Shown: positions 22,493-35,879, counted from the first letter of the stretch. The stretch: DNA of 64,000 nucleotides from Pohlia nutans (GCA_022496805.1 CM040106.1:9734001-9798000); one strand, 5' to 3'. The notes: generated by a model not told the origin, from the sequence alone. Program-made: numbers and translations.

Positions 22493-23960
22493 CTTAATTT
22501 TTTAACCGTACATCCAAATCTTTGTAATTCGCATGAAAAGTAAAAGAGCGTGGTGAAGCTTGTTTTCTAGATTAATTTATATAGCAAAAATTTGCATATT
22601 AGAATCTAGGGATAAAATTAAGAATGATGAATTGAACTTAAAAATCATCCAAAACTTTGTTTATTCATAACTTTTGCATAGTAAATTCAATTTCATCGTA
22701 TTTTGATTTTTTGGAAACATTAAGAGGTATATATTTTTTATTATGTGGAAAAAAAATAGAATAATCAAAAAAACTAAAGGTATCTATTGCTTGGAAGGCT
22801 AGGAGAAATAATATCATAGAGTTATTGTTTGAAAGGACTCAAAATTCTTGCAAAACAAATGTGCATATGTACCGTCTCCAAGAATGAACTCGTTGTGACT
22901 CAAAGATCAAATCTTTGACTCACATAGATGTTCACCTCGTCCTGGCCAAATTCATTACGAGGTTGCTTGTGCTATTAGATTTGACCATCTATAGAAATCT
23001 CTCTATTTTGTTTTGTCCACTACGGGTTGTTGTCGGCTTCCGGCTGACATTCTTCTTCTGGGTTAGGTTATGCAAATTATGTGAGCACTTAGCTTAGCCG
23101 TTAGTTTCAGCCATTTAGTCATGCAATTACTCATAGCAATTTGATTTGTCAATTTGCTTGTACTTTGATATTATATTGGAATCCAATTTCAGTTGCACAA
23201 ATATTTTTTTTCATATTGTGAATGGTCTATTGTGTATGTTGTATTGAAAGTGCATTATATGTTCTTATTTTGTAAAGTCTATTTTGAATGGTTTCACTAT
23301 TTCTGGTTTATCAGCTGCAAGCGGACTTAATTCTAGACTATACAATAGTCCATAATCAGTCAATTATCGGTTGTAATAAAATAATCCGGTTTGCACTAAG
23401 GAAATTTTGCCTCAGACTGTCTTAGTAGGAAAAAGGACCTAAAAACCTTGTTTATAAATGCTAAATAGTTAGTTGGTTATTTTCTATAAAGATGATTTCT
23501 CTCATTGTAAGAATGAAGTGATGGAGAGGTGAACAAATGTAGGACTTGGTATTCTGTATCAGTAGTGGTGTAATTAATAGTAAAAACAATGGTAAACATG
23601 GTGGATGATTATAGTCTAATGAATGCACACTAATGAGAGAGTAAAAAGCTGACTGGCTGAGTCACTTTCCGCACACATGATAGCTGTAAATATTCAAGTC
23701 AAGTGTAGCTCGTAAGGAACCCGAACAATGAATGGAGAGAACCGGCAGCTAGTTACAGATTTTCCGGTTGAAATTTGAATTTGCTGATTAAATTTTGCAT
23801 GAGTTGGCAGTACAACTAAAAACAAAATAAAAATGAAAGAAAGCAACTCGATGTGAAATGTTAAGCCAAAAATTTCTCTCGTCAAATTGAAACCTAGGCA
23901 AAAATTGGCCTCTTAAACTTAGAGTGTACAAGCGGATTTTAGAAGACGTCTCGAGGGTAA
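22493..23960. other. Spacer without recognisable features
   Basis: Short frames only (60-66 codons, including a hydrophobic one at 22915-23097). No motif or repeat pairing was found. Confidence 0.45.
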
Positions 23961-23964
23961 AGTC

Positions 23965-24052
23965 GGTTATCAACTGGGTGGTTTTCAAAAGGGACGGTTA
24001 TCAACTAGGTGGTTTTCAGAAAGATGGTTCTCAACTGAATGGTCCTCCAACG
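23965..24052. repeat. 31-bp tandem repeat, about three copies
   Basis: Units starting GGTTATCAACTGGGTGGTTTT at 23965, 23996 and (as GGTTCTCAACT) 24026. They lie shortly upstream of a pyrimidine-rich stretch (24090-24200) and the hAT transposase remnant, so they may be part of that element's 5' region. Confidence 0.65.
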
Positions 24053-24499
24053 GCTCTGTGATCCCAACGAGCTCATCGTCATTCTTGGAATCACTTGCCC
24101 TAGCCGCCTGTTGCTCTCTCACTTCACCGCTTCACCGGTTCACTCTTGCTCTCAATCTATGTTCACTCTCTCTCTTAATCTCTGTTCACGACACTTGCTT
24201 GTATTTGGCATTGCTCTTGCGGTGTATATCGTATATATTTGTAGGTTGGATGCAACTAAGAAGGAGCTTGTTCTAGATGTTGCACTTGCCGCTATAATTT
24301 CTAACCCTATTTTTTTCTTTCTTGTTTTGTTTTGATCTTTCTGTTTCATTGATTGATTTCCTATTTTTCTTGCCTTTTCCTCTTGCATTGTTTGGTTTGG
24401 TCCATTATCATGGTTGCAATGGCCACTTGTATTTTTGGTTTTGGTTCATTTTGGTTTACACTCCCTGTTTTAGCTCTCGTTTTCCCATTGGTTGCTAAA

Positions 24500-26590
24500 A
24501 GACAAAAAATTCTTAGTAATATGTTTTTTAAAGCTAGAATACCTGATGACGAAAGGGAAGTCTTGCCCTTAACCTCATCCTATAATACCAAAACATCTGA
24601 AATTGCCATTGAGGCTGCTAAGAGGGAATGGAAAGATTGATGGTACTTAGATTATGATTGGTTGGAATTTAATGCAACAATGGGTAGAGGTTTTTGTAAA
24701 GTTTATAGAGAGAAAGGAAGTAGGTCTGTTTTTGCAAAGACAGGGTCTATAAATATTAAAGTTTTTGCTTTCAAAGAACATAGCGGGTCTTATGAGCTCA
24801 AGAGTTTTGTATGGGCAATGCCATCTGGACAGAAAGTCATGGTTAAGGCAATTGCCCAAGCCAATAGGACTTGTGATGAAGTAGTGTTGAATCTTTTCAA
24901 AATTGCCTATTACATTGGTGAAAACACTGTTCCATTTAATAAAATTTCTCCTTTATATAAATTATTTGTTGGAGTAAAGGTTTGCACTATTGAGAAGCTT
25001 TACCATGATGAAAAGGCATGTGCTGATATGATTTTTGGTATTTCTAAAGTCATAAAAACAAAAGTACTTGATAGAGTCAAAAATGCAAGATTTTTTGGAA
25101 TAGTGATAGATGAATCTACTGATATTGCAGTAACTAGTCATCTGGTAGTGTTTGCTTCTTTTTTTGAAGAGGGGTTACCAGTTTCAATGTTTTTAGGCCT
25201 TCTTTTCATTGTTGATGGACATAAGGATGCTGCAGTAATATATGAAAGGCTCACAGATTATTTAGTAAAAGATTTTGGACTAGACTTTAATAAATTCATT
25301 GGGTTTGGGTTTGATAGAGCACTAACTATGGTTGGTAAAAAAATGGAGTTTCTACTAAGTTAAAAAAACTCAACCCTATTTTAACTTCAGTTCATTGTGT
25401 GGCACATACAACCAATTTAGCAACTTTAGAGGCTATTAAATATGATTCTTGTAAAGTAATTTCATTTGATGTTGATAAAGTGTTAAACAAAGTTGCCTTT
25501 TATTTTAAAAAATCATGTTACCAACGAGTTGATTTACAAGCATTTCAAAGCCTGCTCCCGGATGCTCAAAAGTCATTGAAAAGATACCACAAAATAAGGT
25601 GGCTATCTAGGTGGCAAGCTGTGACTTCTTTCATTTGTCTCATAGTTTAGAGAATGTTATAACATATTTTCGTGATGTGCCACATAAAAAAGATGACAAA
25701 GGTGCTCCTTCTTTGTATGAAAAGTTAAGGTCATTTAAAACGATGTATTCTTTATACTTTTTGGCTGACATTATACACATGCTTTCTTTGCATTCAAGTG
25801 TGTTTCAATATAAGTTTGTTGACGTAAGTAGTATTGGATCAATTGTTAGGGCTGAAATTACAAAAATTAGGATGTTGTTTATAGAAGGAAGGTCTGATTT
25901 GAATGTTTGTACTTTTAATAAGGATTTTGGATATTACGTGATTCCTGATTTTGGGCCTGAAGGGGGTTATTTAAAACGCCTTTCATCTCAGATTAGAGGT
26001 AATTGGTATCATGGTCTTGAAACGGTTCGTGATAGAATTGGTCGTGATCTTGAGAAGATTTTAGATTTTCAAAAAGCATATGCTCAAGTTGTGATTGATG
26101 CTTTAGAAAGTAGATTTGAAGACAATGGAAACATGAATGCCTTCAAAGTCCTCAATCCTTGTAACATGCCATCAAAACCTGTGGGGTTGGGATGTTGCAG
26201 ATTTAGAGGTTTTATGTTCATACTATGGTAAGGAACAAGAGCTGAATGGTAAGAAACTCAGCCCCCTCATTAACCCCGATGCAGTAAAACATGAATTCTT
26301 TTCATTTAAAATTCAAGCTACAATTGATTAATTGCAAAAGAATTTTAAAGATTTATAGAGTATGATTTTTGGAATTCTTCACTTCAAGTAAAGTATTCTA
26401 ATCTTTTGATCTTAGCTGAAATTGCAAGTGTGCAATGTGTTAGTACAGCTTCTTGTGAAAGAGCGTTTTCTATACAAATTTTTATTAAATCAAAATTTAG
26501 AGATAGATTGAAGACACAACATTTGGAAAGCGTTATGCGTATTGCTTTAGCAGACCTCAAGAAGGTTGTCATTCACTTCTTCTAGATGCT
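24500..26590 (+). pseudogene. hAT-superfamily transposase, decayed
   Basis: The coding relic runs through several frames. The N-terminal part (24500-25363) contains a TTF-type zinc-finger-like start (WLEFNATMGRGFCKVYREKG) and the RNase H-fold start ARFFGIVIDESTDIAVTSHL (first catalytic aspartate in IDEST). After a frameshift near 25345 comes VHCVAHTTNLATLEAI and KRYHKIRWLSRWQAV (25399-25650). After another near 25615 comes SLENVITYFRDV to about 26160. The C-terminal hAT dimerisation region is readable in pieces at about 26400-26580 (ILAEIASVQCVSTASCERAF, then LKTQHLESVMRIALADL). At least three frameshifts and several stops mean no functional protein. It resembles the DUF4371/ZNF862-like branch of hAT. 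I found no terminal inverted repeats or 8-bp target duplication. Confidence 0.85.
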
Positions 26591-26926
26591 ATTGGACTTT
26601 AAAAAAACACCACCAAGTTCAGGTAGTTGTATTCTGACCCTGAAAAGTATTTGATTGACCATGCCATTACTAATGATTTGTATGCAGACCATGAAGAAAT
26701 TCCCAACTATTGATGTGTTTTGTTAACTTCATTGTATGTGGGATGGGTTTAGATAGAACCCTTTCAAGACTTTATGGCATGGGGTCTTGGAAGGGTTGGG
26801 GATTCTTAGTCCTAAGCTGGTATAGGACTTTGTTAGGTTCAACTCCTCTTCAGGATATCATCTTCTTGTTCATTAGATTGTTAGTTGCCTTGTATTGGTT
26901 TTTTCGGGGTGTAAATTTGATATTTG
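26591..26926. other. hAT 3' flank, nothing recognised
   Basis: Contains a 79-codon hydrophobic frame (26710-26949) that overlaps the minisatellite and is not convincing. Confidence 0.4.
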
Positions 26927-27110
26927 AAGGTGCTATTTTGGTGTTTTAAAATGTTGTTTTGGTGTATTGAGGTGTCGTTTTGGAGTTTCAAGGTGCTATG
27001 TTGGTGTTTCAAGGTGCTATTTTGGTATTTCAAGGTGTTGTGTTGATGTTTTAAAGTGCTCTTTTAGTGTTTTAAGGTGTTGCTATGGTAATTTAAGGTG
27101 ATGTTATGAA
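26927..27110. repeat. 21-bp-unit minisatellite
   Basis: About eight to nine degenerate units of AAGGTGCTATTTTGGTGTTTC. The phase is kept over the whole array, with 22-bp units at the left edge. Confidence 0.8.
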
Positions 27111-29157
27111 TGGTAATTTTCATTTGGCGTTATTTAGAATGGTAAATTTTTGTTGAATTTTTGTTTATCAACCGAAGAAAATTTTACAATGTAGTATATT
27201 GACCGAATGCTTTTGAAAATTCTAGGACACACAACCGATCAAGGAAAAAATTCTTAGGACATTGACCGGTCCAAAATGAAGAACTTAGGACATAACAGAC
27301 CAACGATGGCCCCTAACCAAAGATTTCAAAAGAGCTAGGATAGATACTGAAATTTCCCTATACCTCCCCGTACATTGTACCCGAATGTGAAGTTGCTTTG
27401 CTTACTCGTCTGCCCCGCCTTGTCTTCCCTGGACCTTATCACTTGCTCATGAGCTTCCTCAACTCCTGCTCTCGCTTGCTCCCTCGTTCCCAATTCTTCC
27501 TCATTGCTCCCCCCACACTCTTCTACCTTCGCCTCTCCCTCATTCTTCAACCTCAATTCTTGATCATTCTAGAACAATTACAGATTGTCATCAACTGGCA
27601 TTGTTGCCACCGAGCCCCCGAAAGCTCTCTGTTTTTCTCTTGTCTCAGTGTCTCTTCATGTTGATCGCGCCATGGCCACTCTGGAACCGCCCTTGCCTAC
27701 GCAAGAGATACATTTATTTTTTCCCGAAAAGAGGCCTCACCCGTTACTTTGTGTCCAATTTTTTTGCATTGTAGTTTTTCTTTTTCCATTGCCGCACTAT
27801 TTGAGTTAGCGCAAGCCCTCCATCTACAACCATTTCTCTAACTTGGATTCCTCAATTCCTGTTGTTTTTCTTCGTCCGGTCAACCCGCTGCAAATTCCAA
27901 AATCACAGAGGCGCGGGAGGTATTGAGATTGCCATGGAGTCCGTCGACTCAGAATGAGATTGCCATGGAGTTCGTCGAACATGCGGTGAAAACATTTCAT
28001 GGTGCATTTGGTGATTCTTCTCAGATGTGCGAGTGCTATCGATTTTGTGATTCTTGTAGCTTGGTTTTAAAAGAGCAGTTATGAGATGTAATCATTTGAT
28101 CGCTCTCTTTCTGTACTCGAGTACAACGTTTGAAAGTAAAATCAACACTAAAAGAGGTGAGGGTGAATCCCATCTGCAAGATCTTTTAGATTCGTCATAG
28201 AGCGAAAGACCTTGCTCTAACTTGTCACAAAGGTGAAAGCTCGGTGGCTGTGACTGATGCAGAAATTATATATTTTTTTCTTTTTTCTTTTGATCTTTTA
28301 ATTTTTTAATTTTTAGTTTTTAATGTTTAAATTAAATTTAAATTTATTTCTTTAATTTTTAATTTTTTGAATCTTCGTTTAAATTTTTTGTTTCTAATGT
28401 TTTAATTTTTAATAGTTTAATTTTTAAAATTTTAAAATTTTAATTTTTGGAGGCCTTTAATTTTTAATTTTTAATTTTTAATTTTTAAGATGTAAATTAA
28501 ATTTTAAATTAATTTGATTTTTAACTTTCGATTTTTAACTTTTAATTTATAACATTTTTGCCTTAAGTGCCTATGTCATTTTCATTTCTCTTTTCTATGA
28601 AACCATGATTATGCTCAATCCAATTTCTATTTGACGCTGTAAAAAAACACTAATGCATTTAGAGCCATCTATATAGCGATGTCTATCACTCAAATACTAT
28701 AGTTGTTTTAGACATGAATGAATTTCTCGATGAATTTCAATTCTAACCGTAAAGTTAGATCATTCTATGATTGCGTTCACCAAAAAAATTGTACTAAATT
28801 GAAGTTAAAAAATATTAAAAAAAAACATATGTAATTCAATTACAAATAAGATCTTGACATTCAATCTATGAATGAAAGTTTTTGTGATTGGTTGAAATGT
28901 GATACTCTAAGTGTAGTGATTTTTGGATTATTTGTGCTTGCTTAATTTTGTAAGTTCAACATTCAAAGAGCACATGTGATTCATTGTGAATTGAGACCTT
29001 AAATGCAGTCAATCACCAAAGAATTTGTAATTTTAATTATATAGATAGTACTTTTTAAGATTTAAATTACTCTTTTACAGCCCAAAAGATAATATATAAA
29101 TCTAGTGTTCCATAAAGGAAATCCTCCGATATTGGTCTTTCATAGTGTTATGCACTA
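27111..29157. other. Spacer with pyrimidine-rich and low-complexity tracts
   Basis: 27390-27660 is pyrimidine-rich (CT-rich on plus) and resembles a plant 5' leader, but no gene follows. A 31-bp duplication, GAGATTGCCATGGAGT..GTCGA, occurs at 27925 and 27956. 28270-28560 is low-complexity TTTTTAATTTTTAA sequence. No coding region is supported. Confidence 0.45.
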
Positions 29158-29161
29158 TTAA

Positions 29162-30393
29162 CCCCTAAAGGACCGAGTGTCCTAACTAGGACATTTAGAG
29201 AATCGGGTAGGTTCCGGTGAACACATTTTTAATCGAATTTTGAAGGAAATTTAATAGTAGATTCCCCAATGTGCCACGAAAATGGGGATTCTTTTTTTTT
29301 TGAATTCTGACACTGTATGTGAAAGTTATGAGGGGAAATATGTTTTTTTCGGGAGAAAGGGCAACGGGGCAGTAGAGAAATAGTTGAATTTTAGTGGGGG
29401 GCAACAAGATGGGCAGCATGTGGAAAATGGGGTGAACTGTGGTGGGCAGAAGACCACCCCATTTTCGAAACTCATTAAAAAAAAATATTAAAAAAATATT
29501 TTTAAATTTTTAAATAATTTTTATAAATAAAAATTATTATTTTAATCTGAAATTTATTATTTTAAATCGAAAATTATTATTTTAAATTAAAAAAATAATA
29601 TTTTAAACTAAAAGTTCAATTTTTATAATTAAATAATATTATTCAAAATTTTGAAAATTAAAATCATTAAACAAAATAAAAAATAAAAAATAAAAATCGT
29701 CCAATGAGGTACTGCCACGTGGCAGTACACTTTGAGAGTTAGTGGGGTCATGAACATTGGAATGGGTTGGCACTTCAATTCCCTTCCTCCACCCTTTATT
29801 TCCCCCCTAACCCCCAAAATTCTTAAAAAATGTGCTACATGTCTTCTAAAACTTGGAGATTTATTTTTTTTTCAAATTTTTTTTCGCCATTCTATAGAGG
29901 GTGGAATGTACTTGTGTTTCACTGCTCGGATTCGTATTTTAAATACAGAAAGTAAAAAATATTGCAATTCCAAAAACATATAATCTTTTTTGAAGTTTTA
30001 AACCCCTAACAAGTGCAAGGTGTTCTTCAACATCCTAAACATCTCCAAACGCAACGAAAATTGGTACACAACTAAGTAACATCATATAGAATGTGAAAGT
30101 GAAGTGCGACAGGTTTCGGTAGTGAGGTTTTTTTGATGTAGCCATGGTCAAACGCATCTGAAATTTTCGGGCATGTGTTTTTTTGGGGTGTTTTTTTCCA
30201 TCAAATGCAATTATCTTGCAATCCGTGCGGTCAAAATCAACGAAATTTGTTGTGTATGTTTTTCAAGTAGTTTAGGACAAGATCTTACGGTTAGAAGGTA
30301 AAAAATAACATTCTTTTGGATTTTTTGCATGGGGGAGTGAAAATGGCAGCATTGGAGTGTTTTTGGAGGAAAAACACTCCGGTCCTTTAGGGG
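29162..30393. mobile_element. TTAA-flanked non-autonomous DNA transposon, 1232 bp
   Basis: TTAA at 29158-29161 and 30394-30397 flanks terminal inverted repeats of about 20 bp. The left end is CCCCTAAAGGACCGAGTGT; the right-end reverse complement is CCCCTAAAGGACCGGAGTGT (one extra G). Terminal CCC and TTAA agree with the element at 7456-8258, although the repeats are otherwise different, so these are separate families of one class. The interior is AT-rich, has runs of A and T, and carries only short frames (74 codons at most). It may be mobilised in trans. piggyBac-type assignment is by ends and target only. Confidence 0.85.
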
Positions 30394-30397
30394 TTAA

Positions 30398-31395
30398 GAT
30401 GCGAGAAGCGCTGTAGTTTGAACCTAAATCTGGCATCACTTAGAATAACCACCATTAGGACAAAGCTTCTCTCAAAAGACTTGACCACATCACATCACTT
30501 TAAGTTCAATGTCGCTAGTCAAGGTGCAACTTCTTCCATCGATTGTATTCTCATAGCTCTTTTTCAACTTCGTGCCAATGGTGTTTGTTACAAGCTCCTT
30601 TGTAAAAAGCCGTGGAGTCACTAGAAATGTTGGGATCTACTGCGCTTGGATCTACCAAGCACAAATGCAATGGCAACAAAGTGTTCTATACAAGTGCATA
30701 TCCATTTTTATGCTCAGGGTAGAAAGACTCTCGGGGCCAATGATTTGAATGTAGTACCTTTTGTGGAACCTATCATTCAATCTTTCTCCTTATTTGGACT
30801 AGAGAATCATGTCGTGCAAAGATTGGTTTGGCCAAAGCTTGTCGTGGAGGATCCAACGGGGGCTGTTCACAAGACGGCATCCTTGCCTCAAGTATGCAAT
30901 GCATAAACTTGTGACATTGATACTACTACCACGTGATAGGCTAATTGAGAACAATAGTGCATAGCTTAGGAAAGTAGACAACAATAGAGCCTAGCCTTCT
31001 CAAATAGTTTGTCGTAACTAGAATGAACAAATGTATCAAGTTTTGGTAGAGAGTGATGTTCCTAGTGTTATGGAGTAATTAACTTTTTGATTCAATTAAT
31101 TGTATGGCGAGCAAAATTTATAACTACACTCAATAAAAAAATAATCAAATCTTTTGAAATAGCCTAAATTTGTAATGCACAACTAGTTGTTGATACTTCA
31201 AACTTGGAGCGTCATATTATTGAAACATTGGGTTAAATCTCTTATCAGAGATAACACTAAACTCCCAATTCAACATATTGCGAATGAAGTCAAGCACATT
31301 CGCCCACATTTGAATAGGAGGCTAGCTCCCTAAGTCTTGCATTATCTCTTGTGCTTTTTAAGAATTCCCTAGCACTATGACAACTTTGGTTTGAT
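30398..31395. other. Spacer with short frames
   Basis: Two plus-strand frames of 68 and 86 codons (30418-30624, 30646-30906) have ordinary composition. A piece such as VEPIIQSFSLFGLENHVVQ looks protein-like, but I cannot assign it. The rest is AT-rich without features. Confidence 0.35.
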
Positions 31396-31398
31396 TGA

Positions 31399-33700
31399 CT
31401 ATGGAAGACACCTTGCATACGACGCATAACAAGTAGCAATAATGACCTTGCTCAAAGAAATCTTTTCTGCGAACAAGACTATTTCCCATATGATGTCTCG
31501 ATGTTCCCCTTTTGTATGTCTAGCTTTAGATTCTTGATCCTGACCAAAGATCCTATTGAAGTCCATATAAAGGTGATTCATTAGCACCTCTTCGCTTCAG
31601 ACTTGTTCAATTAGCACCACCGCTTGGTTTTGGAGTGTGTCTAGAAGGTTCTCCGTGGTGGAAACTGCTTGACATGTTGCGAAGGAACTGCACTCGTGAC
31701 TACAGTGTGTTGAGATTGGACAAGACCGTTTGCTAAGACATAACACTGAATAGGATTCAACATTTCTTAGAGCCCACCATTCACATTTACTAATTTGCGA
31801 CCACAATACCTTGCAATTACACCCTCTGCAAGCTCATGGCACAACATCTGCCATACCTTAACCTGGTGCTTGCATATATTGTCGTGATGAGCGTGCACGC
31901 AATTGCAAGACATTATTTTAGTAGTGGCATTATTCACTGTATACACAATGTGTCGTGCCTTTGTTGAAATAACCAAGATTCACCCTCTATAGTACCCATA
32001 TAGGATAACATTAGTGTCGAGTATAATCCTAGCCTTTGTAATTGCAGCCACAACAATGACTTGAGTGAAGCCATCCATCTTCCAGAAATGTCTAAACCAG
32101 TAATGCCTCAAAATAGTACTCAGGCTATTGAAACACCAATCCATTTAACGCCCAACTAACCAAGTACGTTAACTTTAGATTTCAAAACGGATTGCAGATT
32201 ACAGTGATCATTTTTAATGGCTGCGTTAGTGTCCTGCCCAGCATAACACAAGTTGCGATAACAAACCACCTATATGTGTAATTTATTCAACTATTGGGTG
32301 CGCATAGACCATCAAAAGCAGGGGTACATAGGGAACTTGGTCTCCAAATTGTTCAACTTTTGGATGGCCAATGGAACTTCTCTGTCTCCCAAAGGTCATG
32401 ATCTGTCGTACATAAGTACCCGAACGCTCTGAAAATTTCACCTCGTATGTTTTGATCGCGTATCTCGACACAAGCTTGCTTCTGCAGGACTTGTTGTACG
32501 TGCCACAAGCACAAGAATAACATTGTTTCCGGCCGCACTTCACTGTGCATGACAAATGTTAGTGTAAGCTATAATCACGAAGAGTATATTGACAAGTGTT
32601 CAAATCCAATGACTCTAAACAGTGTTATGTAATCAAAATAAAAAAGTGCATGCAATGATCAGACATCTGTGGTTAGATGAACTGTACGTAATGTTGTTTA
32701 TTTCCCCCGGTGCACAATCGACAATGAACGCATTTAGACACTACTCAGGTTGCTCGGACGTCATTGTGGAGTTCAGTGCCTTTAGCAATGGCACTAAATC
32801 AATTTGTCTTGTTTTTCTCGTGATAATGAAAGCTACAGGGATACCGTTGTGATATTCATCAAACACCATAACTGTGTGTAATGGAAACTGCACATTAGGC
32901 ACACCATTCACATTCATGTTTGAATCATAAACAATACGGGTGATTTGCACTGCAGACTCGTAACACTGAACATGACATAACATTAAACTTGGTAGAACAC
33001 CTACCTACTTTTCTTTTTACCAAACGTTGCATCCATGAAAATCCCTCTTCCATGACCATACTTCAGCATCATCTCTCTTTTCCATGGGGTTTGAATGACC
33101 AATGTAAAGGGGATGTTATCACCTATTTTTAGATCACCATGTACAACCAACCTGCTCTTATTATTATGCCTTCAATGATGACACAAGTTTTTGTGACATC
33201 CGGCAAGTGATGTAGGAGATTTAACAGTAAAAGGTGCCTTATAGCCACGCATGATTGAATCAACCCATTTCATTCGTAAGTCCGGCCTAGCCTTGGAGAT
33301 GTTGTCCGTGATCAGGACCAATGGATCAGCATTTAGATCCGGGAGTGGAGGCTTCCTTCTCTCTCCATCCTTTGTCGTCCATCTTCACATTAGTTGCTAT
33401 CGCATGTCACTCCTATACATACTCCGTCTATGATTCGTCCCGACACCCACGCGTTCCACACTGCAATAACATTCCATATCCTTTACGGTTCCTTTCATCT
33501 CTGACTTTGCAGTATTGTACATTTTGCAAGCAATGTATTACACCCATACTACAGTCATTGTTGTCTCCTTTGCGCAAGGGTATAGAAAATGTTTTGCTTA
33601 CCTTTTCCGCAATTGGAGTGTTATTCCTTTTAGACCGGGGGGTGTCCTTCAGCATAATTTGGTGGAAAGAAGGTCCCACCCCATGCGATCCCTTCAGCTC
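31399..33700 (-). pseudogene. MULE (Mutator-like) transposase with SWIM zinc finger, decayed
   Basis: Read on the minus strand from high to low coordinate. A cysteine-containing region at 33679-33428 (VIHCLQNVQYCKVRDE, LLQCGTRGCRDE) is followed by KYGHGRGIFMDATFG near 33060-33020, which carries the first catalytic aspartate of the MULE domain. Next is VFDEYHNGIPVAFIIT near 32880-32830, then WHVQQVLQKQACVEIRD near 32510 and a stretch like TNAAIKS.HCNLKSVLKSK near 32220. The SWIM finger at about 31915-31860 reads CNCVHAHHDNICKHQVKV and keeps its CxC...CxH ligands. The reading frame changes many times and has numerous stops, so this is a relic. Terminal inverted repeats were not found. The transposase would have cut and moved the element in the nucleus. 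Confidence 0.85.
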
Positions 33701-34655
33701 CTTTAATTTTTCATGTAACTTTGCTATGTATGTCCTTGGAATTACTCTTTGTTCCTTGAACGGCAGAATTTACGTTGATGTTTCCTTTTCCGTCTGGACG
33801 ATTGTCCTTATCCTTCTTTGTTGAACGTGAGGACCTTCCCGTAACCTAGTCAATGTTGCATACATGACGGACATATAGCGACATTGACTTCGTTATGATA
33901 TGTAAAAATATTTTAATGCAATATTGTCTTGTTTACACGCATGAGACAACCAAACAATACATTGTCCTAACCCATACGTTTAGACCAGACAAGCACAAAT
34001 TTTTGTGTTTGCATCATACAATGCATTAGCATCTCGACACTGATACTGTATCGTATAATGTTTTTAACCATAAAATAATTTGACAACTAGGCAGTTTTGA
34101 TTCTATCGCCCCAGTAGACACTGTAGTCATCAATGCTCACTCTAACATTCATGACTAGACAAACACTACATCCCTAGCACAAGTGAACTTCCATCAATCC
34201 TACCTGAGGGCACTCAAAATCTGCGATGCGCGTTCAACTACATCATCGCTGAATTGTAGCTTTGAAGAATTCTGCCCTGATTGGTCCCGCCCACCATCCT
34301 CTGTCGACTCCTCTCTTGTTACTTCCTCCCATTGCGGATTCTTTGTCTCCTTCTTAGCCTTCACCGCATCAGGCCCTTTGTGCCAGTGCACTTCAGCGTA
34401 CACGTCGTTTGGGTCGTTTGGGACAGTGACCTCCCCAACAGTTCCCTCAAATTCTCCTGCACTCCATTCACCCTTCTTTTCCCAATTCTATTTATCGTTT
34501 TTCTACAAGCATCGCATACCGTCCTTGTTGTAATTTCTCCTCCCACTGCTTCTTTGATGTCGACTTTTGCAGTCTTTTCCATACTTCACAGTCAATTTGG
34601 TTTGGCTGGCTTCCTCCTTTTTGAATATGTTTAATGAGATCGGTCCTTCTCCTGG
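33701..34655 (-). pseudogene. Minus-strand coding remnant upstream of MULE core
   Basis: Pieces read on the minus strand: GEWSAGEFEGTVGEVTVPND then DPNDVYAEVHWHKGPDAVK at about 34480-34370, and KETKNPQWEEVTREESTE to about 34200. They are charged, have frameshifts and end near a possible donor at 34200. Position and orientation suggest an upstream exon of the MULE gene or of captured sequence; no family is recognised. Confidence 0.4.
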
Positions 34656-35229
34656 TTACAGCCTTACTATTAAACTTCTCAAATGGTCTTCATTCAAGTC
34701 TCTCGGATAATCAAAACTCTGGTTCAATCGTGGTTTGAAAATACTAACGTCTTTGTACGTCTGTTTCTTGACATTGGTGCACGAGGGATCGAGGCCGATT
34801 GCGAGCTTGTTTATTTCCACTATCCATGTTGGTTTTCTCGAGCCATAGGGTATTCCCTCTGTCCTGGGTGATATAGAATGGCTTCTTCTCATCCTTCGCT
34901 TGTTTAGAAGCATCTGCTTTGCGAGCAGCTTGTTTGTACCGACGACGTCTCTTTTCAAAAGCTGGTGATGGAGGTGCACCATGCTCGAGTTTCACAACAG
35001 GTACTTCAACCCGATTTGTTTTGTCATCCCCATGGCCTTCACTATATCTAGACTTGCGTGATCTTGAATAAGAGGATTTGGGGCTCCGTTTGTGGCTACA
35101 TCTATGGCGTCGTTGCCTGTGTTCACCATATGTGCCTCTGCCATAAGAGGATTCACTATTTGATGGCGATATGTTGTGTTTCTTCCTATGCCGGTTGTCC
35201 TTGGAAGAAACCCGTCTATACTCTCTACC
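34656..35229 (-). other. Minus-strand exon-like block, basic, RS-containing
   Basis: Follows an acceptor (TTTACTACAG, exon from 35229). It reads GGREYRRVSSKDNRHRKKHN, then SHKRSPKSSYSRSRKSRYSE, then EKRRRRYKQAARKADASKQA, to about 34850. After a frameshift it continues as a different frame (TWIVEINKLAIGLDPSCTN...VSIFKPRLNQSFDYPRDL). The first half resembles arginine/serine-rich splicing-factor tails and would be nuclear. It is not a canonical SR protein: no RNA recognition motif is visible. Confidence 0.5.
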
Positions 35230-35371
35230 ACCTGTAGTAAATAACCAAGCACAGAAATCACTTAAAGTGAACAATATTGTGTAAAGGATAGCTATTGAAA
35301 CGGAACTCCTCATATATGTATGTGGACAGTTACTTGTGTAAGAATAAGACTTGTGGGCTTACTACACTCAC

Positions 35372-35622
35372 CACAATCCGACGACATATCCTGTCTGTAG
35401 CCTTCTTTGGCATGCCGTCCCCATTCTTTGTCCTTGTCGTCTCTTTCGTAGTCCGGGCTCCTGGACCTACTACGTCGTGGGCTCCTCTGTCTGTAGTAGC
35501 AACTGCTACTTCCGTAATGATGTGGAGGACTTCTACAACTGCTTTCACATCTGTGACGGTGATGCGATGTTCTTCCATACGTCGGAGAATCATCCTCGTC
35601 TCTCTCTTTTCCCCTTGCCCTC
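35372..35622 (-). other. Minus-strand exon-like block, RS-rich
   Basis: Starts after a TTAAAG acceptor-like sequence and ends at a GTGAGT donor (35371-35366). It reads RDEDDSPTYGRTSHHRHRCE, YRQRSPRRSRSRSPDYERDD and KDKEWGRHAKEGYRQDM. Composition is that of an SR-type tail. It lies about 140 bp from the next RS-containing block (34656-35229), consistent with consecutive exons of one gene. Confidence 0.5.
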
Positions 35623-35879
35623 TTTAATGCAAAATTATAATACATTCTCATATTCACCAATTTTGTACTACTATACCTCATAACTCATGGTACAGTGCTA
35701 CTTACATGCATATGTTTTAGTACAAGTACCAAGTCATTTATTCTTTCCTGATAGCAAATGATGTTTGATGAAAAAGTCATTGCATTATACAATGGGAAAA
35801 GAATCACAAAGACTTGATAAAATTAGAGAAATAAAAATTGTTTAAATTTGTGTGCACCCAAGACTAGCAAAATACTTAC

